Positions 1 through 4,630 of a stretch of DNA of 6,384 bases are shown one piece after another. The notes beneath the pieces are model-generated. The model had not been told where the DNA came from and ran no database searches. It was given only the letters and a program-made list of their open reading frames with translations. Origin of the DNA: an uncultured Collinsella sp. (GTDB lineage: Bacteria > Actinomycetota > Coriobacteriia > Coriobacteriales > Coriobacteriaceae); contig UQWQ01000104.1 in NCBI GenBank assembly GCA_900544755.1, positions 1-6,384 on the forward strand, in the 5' to 3' direction. Numbering within the stretch: the stretch's first letter is position 1; each line of letters opens with the position of its first letter. Made by a program: the position numbers and the translations under genes.

Positions 1-1
1 A

Positions 2-538
2 ACCGACCCGACCAAATATCTCGGCTATTACCGCTGCAAACTAAATTGCAAACAGCAGGCGGAAGCAGCCGCTCTGACCGGCGATTTAACCGAAGATCCT
101 TATTTTCGGCAGTTAACGGCCTCGGCCACCAAAGGTTATTATCGTAAAGATTCTGCCGGGAACTACCATTTATATTTGACCGGGGATCTGGATGTTATGA
201 GCTATACAGGTTCCCAACAGAAGAATTCAGACAATAATTCCTGGACTCAAGGTAAAGGCGCTTTCAGCAGTTACAGTTATGCACATACTTATTCGTCCAT
301 CAATGGCGTTATGGCTTTATATGATATCGACAGCAGTAAGTTTGATGCCTGTGACGATGACAGAAGTGACAAAAGCAAACGTCCGACGCTTATTCTTGAT
401 CAATACAAACTGGAATCGAACGAAAACAATGGAAATGAACGAAGCGTTAATCTACTTACAAGAAGCACTAGGCCTCTCCGCCAAGACCAAAACTTGGCCT
501 GGATCCGCACGCTTGCCGCTGCATCTGCGGGCGATTGA
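2..538 (+). CDS. Unrecognised protein, 5'-truncated by the window edge; 3' end doubtful
   Basis: The frame starting at base 2 is open for 178 codons to a TGA at 536-538. In DNA of about 44% G+C this is very unlikely by chance, so at least the part up to about base 425 is probably a real coding region that starts outside the window. I do not recognise the product. The visible protein is polar and rich in Tyr, Ser, Asp and Asn (GYYRKDSAGNYHLYLTGDLD, then a Ser/Tyr-rich stretch and ALYDID). It has three early Cys and no obvious membrane segment, which would suit an extracytoplasmic or surface protein, but that is a guess. A-T-rich codons such as TTA, CTA and AAA are frequent, unlike all genes downstream. 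The last ~37 codons overlap the start of the next gene in another frame and look like read-through of that gene. The true C-terminus may have been lost at a junction near 425-440. Confidence 0.5.
   Translation, partial: TDPTKYLGYYRCKLNCKQQAEAAALTGDLTEDPYFRQLTASATKGYYRKDSAGNYHLYLTGDLDVMSYTGSQQKNSDNNSWTQGKGAFSSYSYAHTYSSINGVMALYDIDSSKFDACDDDRSDKSKRPTLILDQYKLESNENNGNERSVNLLTRSTRPLRQDQNLAWIRTLAAASAGD
415..440. other. Composition and reading-frame junction
   Basis: The ~44% G+C coding frame that enters from the left loses its character here. The frame +3 gene with family-like sequence begins at the ATG codons at 429 and 435. G+C rises to roughly 52-60% in the following lines and higher after 1500. 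This could be the edge of horizontally acquired DNA, a deletion or insertion scar that fused two unrelated loci, or an assembly chimera. I see no flanking repeat or integrase remnant that would choose between these. Confidence 0.4.
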
Positions 539-1397
539 AGTCCGCGCTGTTGACGCAAACGGTTTTTCGTTTTTGCTTGCAAGTTTGCCTACTGGCGTCG
601 GGCTTCCCGAGGCTAAGAGAGTCTATAGTCAGCTAGCCTTGCGCGCGGAGACTCCCGTTGTCGTTTCGTTTCCTGATGCCGATGCACGTCAGCGCAAAGC
701 ATTGGTCGCACAAGGGATTCCGTTTGTTTGCCCCGGCAGACAGGCTTTTCTTCCATTTATGGGCACGGCCTGCACGGAGAGGGGCAGTGCCCGGTTTCGC
801 AATCACGCGACCAAGATGTCACCCAACGCGCAGGCTGCCGCAATCTGGGGAGCAGCCCAGGAGCCATATCGTCCCTATGACCTTTGTCGTGCGCTTGGGA
901 TCTCGGCAAGCCGCGCGAGTGAGGCCATAACCGAGCTTGTTGACAGGGGGCTCGCGAGACGCGAGCGTCGCGAGCGACGTGTCTTCGTGTTCCCTGTTGC
1001 CGTTGATCTTCTGCTCAGCGAGCACATGGCAGAGCTCTCCTCGCCTGTCTCGAAGGTCTTTTTTGCAAGGAAGACGCCGCAGATCGAGTATCTTGTTGAC
1101 GCCGGGGAGACGGCGCTCGCTGCGCGTTCGATGCTCGCTGCGCCGGGTATGGAACAAAAGGCCGTCTTAAGAAGTGCATGGCGTCAACTGAGCGACCTCG
1201 AAGTCGCAGACGGGGAGTTGCCGGATAACGAAACGGCGATGATCCAAGTGTGGCGCTATGCGCCCGTGTTTGCCAACTCCTCCCGTGTCGATGACATTTC
1301 GCTTGCGCTATCTTTGGCGGCAATCGACGATGAGCGAATTCAACTCGAAGTCGATCGCATGTTTGGAAAGGAATATCCATGGCAAGAAGCGCTGTAG
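429..1397 (+). CDS. Winged-helix DNA-binding protein of the AbiEi-like/MarR-like type
   Basis: Encodes 322 aa from ATG 429; ATG 435 is equally possible, because neither has a good ribosome binding site. The frame is open further upstream, but the family-like sequence begins at these Met codons (NEALIYLQEALGL). Residues ~30-112 form an alpha/beta N-terminal region ending in IPFVCPGRQAFLPFMG. This resembles the IPFIVPGKQLYLPFLG signature I recall from a widespread Firmicute and actinobacterial family annotated as MarR-like or AbiEi-like. Residues ~130-185 read as a winged helix (SPNAQAAAIW, then ALGISASRASEAITELVDRGLARR, then a basic wing). A C-terminal part carries AGETALAARSML (~225-236) and VDDISLALSLAAIDDERIQ (~287-305), ending near a conserved-looking Trp, so the protein appears complete. 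It probably binds DNA as a repressor or antitoxin-like regulator. The usual AbiE toxin partner, a nucleotidyltransferase, is not downstream. Family assignment is from memory of motifs. Confidence 0.75.
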   Translation: MEMNEALIYLQEALGLSAKTKTWPGSARLPLHLRAIEVRAVDANGFSFLLASLPTGVGLPEAKRVYSQLALRAETPVVVSFPDADARQRKALVAQGIPFVCPGRQAFLPFMGTACTERGSARFRNHATKMSPNAQAAAIWGAAQEPYRPYDLCRALGISASRASEAITELVDRGLARRERRERRVFVFPVAVDLLLSEHMAELSSPVSKVFFARKTPQIEYLVDAGETALAARSMLAAPGMEQKAVLRSAWRQLSDLEVADGELPDNETAMIQVWRYAPVFANSSRVDDISLALSLAAIDDERIQLEVDRMFGKEYPWQEAL

Positions 1398-1475
1398 AAG
1401 GTCTCCAAGAATTCGAACCGTAGGCGGCGTTTCGGTCCTAGCTGCGTTGTCCGGCGCATGGGCTCGCTAATCGGC

Positions 1476-1481
1476 TATTAT
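1476..1481 (+). promoter_or_regulatory. Possible -10 box for the sortase gene
   Basis: TATTAT lies in a locally A/T-rich stretch (TATTATTTGTTTAG) inside the 122-base gap before the sortase. It would give a short leader of about 30 bases ahead of the ATG at 1520. No good -35 box sits at 16-18 bases; TTGTCC at 1447-1452 is 23 bases away, which is too far. This is suggestive only. Confidence 0.3.
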
Positions 1482-1503
1482 TTGTTTAGACAACCTGAGC
1501 TGT

Positions 1504-1510
1504 AGAGGAG
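1504..1510 (+). promoter_or_regulatory. Ribosome binding site of the sortase gene
   Basis: AGAGGAG ends nine bases before ATG 1520. This supports that start over the in-frame GTG at 1523 and ATG at 1541. Confidence 0.7.
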
Positions 1511-1519
1511 TGACCGGCG

Positions 1520-2458
1520 ATGGTGCAGGGCGCCAAACATATGAAGAGCAATAACGCCGCGGCCAACGGCGGCTCAAGCCCCCAGCCCAAACCTCAACCA
1601 AAGCCCAAGCGCCGTCGCAAGCGGCTGCCGCGCTGGGCCGACCGCCTCATCACCATCGTTATCATCCTTATTGGCGTGGGCCTTATGACCTGGCCGTGGA
1701 TCTTGGACCGGCTCGAGGCCTCGGGCGTGTTCAACCAGATCAGCACCGTGTCCAGCACCGTGGACGCGCTGTCTGCCGAGGAGCGCGAGAGCATCCTGCT
1801 CCAGGCGCGCTCCTATAACGAGCAGCTGGCGGGCGAGGCCACCGAGCTTCCCGCCGATCAGATCGAGCCCTACGCTCAGCAGCTCATCTTTGACCGCGAC
1901 CCCATGATGAGCTGGGTCGAGATCCCCTCCATCGACGTGAGCATGCCCATCTACCACGGCACGAGCGAGGAAGTCCTTATGGCGGGCGTCGGCCACCTGG
2001 AGGGCACGAGCCTGCCGGTGGGCGGCACCTCGACGCATTGCGTGCTTACCGCGCACTCGGGCATGCGCAACCTGAGCATGTTCGACGACATCCATTCGCT
2101 GGAGCCCGGCGACCTGGTGCTGCTACACACCATGAACAAGACGCTCGCCTACAAGATGGTCGACTCCGAGGTCGTGCTGCCCGAGGAAATGGAGTCGCTG
2201 ACCATCGAGCCCGGCGCCGACAAGGTGACGCTCGTCACCTGCACGCCCTACGGCGTGAACGACCATCGTTTGCTGGTGCATTGCGTGCGCACCAAGTACA
2301 ACAAGAAGGACGTCGACAAGCAAAAGTCGCTGGCCGGCCGCCACTGGGGCAAGCGCGAGTTTGCCGTGCTCATCGTGGTCGTAGCCATTGTGCTGTTGCT
2401 GCTGGACATCGTGATCCACGCGGTCCGCAAGCGCCGCAAGGCCAAGGCCTCGGCATAA
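1520..2458 (+). CDS. Membrane-anchored class C type sortase (transpeptidase)
   Basis: Sortases cleave a C-terminal sorting signal (LPXTG-like) and join the Thr to an amino group. Class C enzymes polymerise pilins at the outer face of the membrane. The 312-aa product has a basic, Pro/Lys-rich cytosolic N-terminus (PQPKPQPKPKRRRKR, ~21-35), a membrane segment at ~43-62, an extracellular catalytic domain and a second membrane segment at ~282-301 followed by RKRRKAK. Two membrane anchors are typical of class C. The core motifs are clear: WVEIPSIDVSMPIYHGTS (~132-149), GVGHLEGTSLPVGG (156-169), catalytic His179 in LTAHSGM, Cys241 in TLVTCTPYG, and Arg250 in NDHRLLV. The class C lid is not obvious; DPM at 127-129 or EPY at 116-118 could be variants. 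No pilin, sorting signal or second sortase is in the window, so its substrate must be encoded elsewhere. G+C is high and uniform with the gat genes. The sortase call is near certain; the class C label is strong but not absolute. Confidence 0.93.
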   Translation: MVQGAKHMKSNNAAANGGSSPQPKPQPKPKRRRKRLPRWADRLITIVIILIGVGLMTWPWILDRLEASGVFNQISTVSSTVDALSAEERESILLQARSYNEQLAGEATELPADQIEPYAQQLIFDRDPMMSWVEIPSIDVSMPIYHGTSEEVLMAGVGHLEGTSLPVGGTSTHCVLTAHSGMRNLSMFDDIHSLEPGDLVLLHTMNKTLAYKMVDSEVVLPEEMESLTIEPGADKVTLVTCTPYGVNDHRLLVHCVRTKYNKKDVDKQKSLAGRHWGKREFAVLIVVVAIVLLLLDIVIHAVRKRRKAKASA

Positions 2459-2471
2459 GACATTCTTCAGA

Positions 2472-2506
2472 ACCACCACAAAGGGGACAGGCACCTTTGT
2501 GGTGGT
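2472..2506. repeat. Perfect 13-bp inverted repeat with GGACAGGCA loop (REP-like)
   Basis: ACCACCACAAAGG (2472-2484) pairs perfectly with CCTTTGTGGTGGT (2494-2506) around a nine-base loop. The centre reads GGGGACAGGCACC, a word I recall as a dispersed intergenic repeat in many bacterial genomes, sometimes linked with REP-associated tyrosine transposases. The hairpin begins 14 bases after the sortase stop and could slow or end transcription. No U tract follows it (CGGGGCTTCC), so it is not a standard intrinsic terminator. Confidence 0.75.
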
Positions 2507-2518
2507 CGGGGCTTCCAA

Positions 2519-2579
2519 ACCATCACAACATTCGATGAAAATCGCGATTTTGGCGATAAGCGTCGAATGTTGTGATGGT
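2519..2579. repeat. Perfect 17-bp inverted repeat with 27-base loop
   Basis: ACCATCACAACATTCGA (2519-2535) is exactly complementary to TCGAATGTTGTGATGGT (2563-2579). The loop (2536-2562) contains its own palindrome, AAAATCGCGATTTT at 2538-2551, so a branched or cruciform structure is possible. The outer arm words ACCAYCACAA and TTGTGRTGGT are shared with the inverted repeat just upstream. This suggests two copies of one element family that have diverged in their inner halves. Confidence 0.75.
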
Positions 2580-2661
2580 CTTCGTTGTGGGCGGGACGGT
2601 TTTCGTTTCGGGCGAGATGCTTTTCGTTGTGGGCAGTACGGTTTTCGCTATGGACGGTGCG
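2578..2661. repeat. 21-bp tandem repeat, four units
   Basis: Four consecutive 21-base units begin at 2578, 2599, 2620 and 2641. Each carries a TTCG near its start, a GGGC-like core in the middle and usually ends in ACG, ATG or GCG. Units 1 and 3 share TTCGTTGTGGGC. A shortened fifth start (GTTTCGCTG) follows at 2662. Because 21 is seven codons, all plus-strand frames and some minus-strand frames stay open through the array. On the minus strand the units would encode seven-residue repeats such as HNEKHLA and RNENRPA. I see no ribosome binding site that makes either strand a convincing gene. Confidence 0.7.
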
Positions 2662-2677
2662 GTTTCGCTGCAGAATC

Positions 2678-2707
2678 GCCAGCCCGCCGCCTGCCAGCCC
2701 GCCGCCC
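2678..2707. repeat. 15-bp tandem duplication
   Basis: GCCAGCCCGCCGCCT (2678-2692) is followed directly by GCCAGCCCGCCGCCC (2693-2707), differing only in the last base. It follows immediately after the 21-bp array and may be a simple replication-slippage product. Confidence 0.6.
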
Positions 2708-2763
2708 TCGTTACGTTTTCGCTGCATTTGGGTAAAGCGCCTGCTCCAAGCGGCGTTGCCTTG

Positions 2764-2769
2764 TATACT
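2764..2769 (+). promoter_or_regulatory. Probable -10 box of the gatCAB promoter
   Basis: TATACT matches the sigma-70 type consensus in five of six positions. It lies 35 bases before the gatC start, giving a leader of about 28 bases. The hexamer at 17 bases spacing (CTGCTC, 2741-2746) is a poor -35 match. It is the best promoter candidate in the 346-base spacer. Confidence 0.45.
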
Positions 2770-2790
2770 AGAGCGGTTTATCTGTTATGC

Positions 2791-2799
2791 GGAAGGGAG
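2791..2799 (+). promoter_or_regulatory. Ribosome binding site that fixes the gatC start
   Basis: GGAAGGGAG ends five bases before ATG 2805. It lies inside the longer reading frame that begins at ATG 2787, so the start is 2805 rather than 2787. Confidence 0.75.
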
Positions 2800-2804
2800 C
2801 GCCT

Positions 2805-3116
2805 ATGGCACTCAGCGAGAAAGACGTGCGCGGCATCGCCGAGTACGCAAAGATCGCACTGACCGATGACGAGCTCGCCCAGATGACGTCCTACATGAAC
2901 GACGCCGTCCAGATGCTCGAGCCCGTCTTGCAATATGACTTGCCCGACGTGGAGCCCACGTTCCATCCCATCGGAAGCCTGTCCAACGTGATGGGCGATG
3001 ACCTGCGCGAGCCTGAGCGCGACCTGCCGCTCGACGTCGCGCTCGAAAACGCCGGCAGCGCGCGCGACCGCTACTTCCGCGTGCCGTCCATTTTGGGAGA
3101 GGGGGAGAGCGAGTAA
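2805..3116 (+). CDS. gatC: Asp-tRNA(Asn)/Glu-tRNA(Gln) amidotransferase subunit C
   Basis: This small subunit wraps around GatA and GatB and stabilises the GatCAB complex; it has no catalytic role of its own. The 103-aa product begins MALSEKDVRGIAEYAKIALTDDE, the usual N-terminal helix. It continues with DLPDVEPTFHPIG (~45-57), the family's 'VEPT.HP' segment, then DDLREPERDLPLDVALENAG, and ends with YFRVPSIL (~90-97), the usual FRVP tail that packs on the partner subunits. Length is close to the normal 95-100 aa. The start at 2805 is chosen because of the strong ribosome binding site at 2791-2799; ATG 2787 would add six atypical residues. It is the first gene of the operon. Its TAA overlaps the gatA ATG by one base. 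Confidence 0.95.
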   Translation: MALSEKDVRGIAEYAKIALTDDELAQMTSYMNDAVQMLEPVLQYDLPDVEPTFHPIGSLSNVMGDDLREPERDLPLDVALENAGSARDRYFRVPSILGEGESE

Positions 3117-4630
3117 TGAAGCTCAATCTCGATCGATTCACCGCCGCGCAGCTGGCTGCGCACGTTGCCGCCGGCGATTTCTCTGCTACCGAGGTCGCGC
3201 GGGCCTCGCTCGAGGCCATCGAGGCACGCGAGGGCGGGGTCCAGGCATTCCTGCAGGTGGCGCCCGAGCTTGCGCTCGAGGCCGCCGCGCGCGTGGATGC
3301 CGACCGTGCCGCAGGCAAGCCGCTGCCCCCGCTCGCGGGCGTGCCGCTGGCCATTAAGGACAACATGAACCTCGTGGGCACGCGCACCACCTGCGCTTCC
3401 CGTATGCTCGAGGACTACCAGAGCGTCTACACCGCCACCTGCGTCCAGCGCATGCTCGACGCCGGCTGCCTGCCCATGGGCAAGGCCAACATGGACGAGT
3501 TTGCCTTTGGCAGCTCCACCGAGAGCTCGGCGTTCCATCGCACTAACAACCCCTGGGATACCGAGCGCGTGCCCGGCGGCTCCTCGGGCGGCTCCGCTGC
3601 AGCCGTCGCCGCGGGCGAGGTCGCGCTCTCGCTGGGCTCGGATACCGGCGGCTCCATTCGCCAACCGGCGGCGCTCTGCGGCGTGGTGGGCTTTAAGCCC
3701 ACGTATGGCGCCGTGAGCCGTTACGGCGTGGTTGCCTTTGGCTCGTCGCTCGATCAGGTGGGCCCCTTTGGCCGCACGGTCGAGGATGTCGCGCTGGCCA
3801 TGAACGCGCTTACCGGCGCGGGCCACGATCCGTACGACTGCACGAGCCAGGATTGCGCCGTCGACTTTACCGAGCATCTCAACGACAGCATCGAGGGCAA
3901 GCGCGTGGGCATCATCCCCGCGTTTATGGAGGCCGAGGGCCTGACGCCCGAGGTCAAGGCCGCTGTTCAGCGCGCCGCCCAGGAGCTGCAGAACCAGGGC
4001 GCCGAGCTGGTCGAGGTCGACCTGCCGCACCTGGACGCCGCCATCGCCGCCTACTACGTCATCGGCCCGGCCGAGGCGTTCTCCAACTTGGCTCGCTTCG
4101 ACGGCATTCGCTACGGCTATCAGGAGGAGGGCTGCGCCAACCTGTCCGACCAGAGCTCGCTGTCGCGTGCCCACGGCTTTGGCGCCGAGGCCAAGCGCCG
4201 TCAGATGCTCGGCGCCTACCTGCTGAGCTCGGGCGTGTACGACAAGTACTACTACGCCGCGCAAAAGGCCCGCACGCTCATCACGCAGGACTACGACGCC
4301 GCGTATGCCAAGGTGGACACCATCCTCATGCCCGCCTCGCCGCGCACGGCCTTTAAGTTTGGCGAGATCAGCGACCCCACGCAGATGTACCTTTCGGACC
4401 TGTACACCATCTCGCTCAACATTTGCGGCAACGGCGGTATCTCGGTGCCGCTGGGCCTGGGCGAGGATACTCATCTGCCCGATTCTGCCCAGCTGGTGGG
4501 TCCGGCGTTTAAGGACCGTCAACTGCTCACGTTTGCCCGCGCCCTGGAGCGCGGCTTTGCCGATGCTGCCACGGGTGCGCCCGCGCTTTCCGTCGCGCCC
4601 GATTTTGCCGGGAAGGGAGGCGAGCTGTAA
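3116..4630 (+). CDS. gatA: Asp-tRNA(Asn)/Glu-tRNA(Gln) amidotransferase subunit A (glutamine amidase)
   Basis: GatA hydrolyses glutamine (or asparagine) and feeds ammonia through a channel to GatB. The 504-aa product is an amidase-signature enzyme. The Ser-cisSer-Lys triad is complete by constant offset from the S. aureus enzyme (79/154/178): Lys81 in GVPLAIKDN, Ser156 in VPGGSSGGSAAAVAAG and nucleophile Ser180 in GSDTGGSIRQPA. GVVGFKPTYGAVSRYGVVAFGSSLDQVGPFGRTVED (~189-224) is the family-typical block after the triad. The C-terminal part keeps the DKYYYAAQKARTLI segment, the DTILMPASP segment and a NICGNGGISVPLG segment near the end. Length is slightly above the usual ~485. The start overlaps gatC as TAATG, with a GGGGGAG-type binding site inside the gatC end. 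Nothing suggests damage. It acts in the cytosol with GatC and GatB. Confidence 0.97.
   Translation: MKLNLDRFTAAQLAAHVAAGDFSATEVARASLEAIEAREGGVQAFLQVAPELALEAAARVDADRAAGKPLPPLAGVPLAIKDNMNLVGTRTTCASRMLEDYQSVYTATCVQRMLDAGCLPMGKANMDEFAFGSSTESSAFHRTNNPWDTERVPGGSSGGSAAAVAAGEVALSLGSDTGGSIRQPAALCGVVGFKPTYGAVSRYGVVAFGSSLDQVGPFGRTVEDVALAMNALTGAGHDPYDCTSQDCAVDFTEHLNDSIEGKRVGIIPAFMEAEGLTPEVKAAVQRAAQELQNQGAELVEVDLPHLDAAIAAYYVIGPAEAFSNLARFDGIRYGYQEEGCANLSDQSSLSRAHGFGAEAKRRQMLGAYLLSSGVYDKYYYAAQKARTLITQDYDAAYAKVDTILMPASPRTAFKFGEISDPTQMYLSDLYTISLNICGNGGISVPLGLGEDTHLPDSAQLVGPAFKDRQLLTFARALERGFADAATGAPALSVAPDFAGKGGEL
4611..4620 (+). promoter_or_regulatory. Ribosome binding site of gatB, inside gatA
   Basis: GGAAGGGAGG ends nine bases before the gatB ATG at 4630 and lies within the last codons of gatA. 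A similar GGAAGGGAG word precedes gatC. This allows re-initiation by ribosomes finishing gatA. Confidence 0.65.

Noticed and set aside
1405..1425. GGTTCGAATT on the minus strand, resembling a tRNA T-loop or attachment-site remnant
   Set aside because: The flanking bases do not form the five-base T stem, and no acceptor, D or anticodon arm can be found nearby.
1398..1460. Possible terminator after the regulator gene
   Set aside because: Only four-base stems (such as ACCG/CGGT) can be formed and there is no T run.
2472..2506. Intrinsic terminator of the sortase gene
   Set aside because: The stem is strong but no U tract follows, and its sequence looks like a dispersed palindromic repeat; it is listed as a repeat.
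2472..2661. CRISPR array
   Set aside because: The repeats are tandem or palindromic without unique spacers of regular length, and no cas gene is present.
2467..2727. 86-codon minus-strand frame across the 21-bp repeats
   Set aside because: It stays open because the repeat period is a multiple of three; I see no convincing start signal and it runs through both inverted repeats. Kept as an observation, not called as a gene.
2787..2804. Upstream ATG start for gatC
   Set aside because: The strong ribosome binding site lies between this ATG and the one at 2805, and the family N-terminus fits the later start.
3071..4522. 483-codon open frame on the minus strand opposite gatA
   Set aside because: It lies opposite a clear gatA and its translation is Arg/Gly/Ala/His-rich low-complexity sequence, as expected from antisense reading of high-GC codons. 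There is no family motif.
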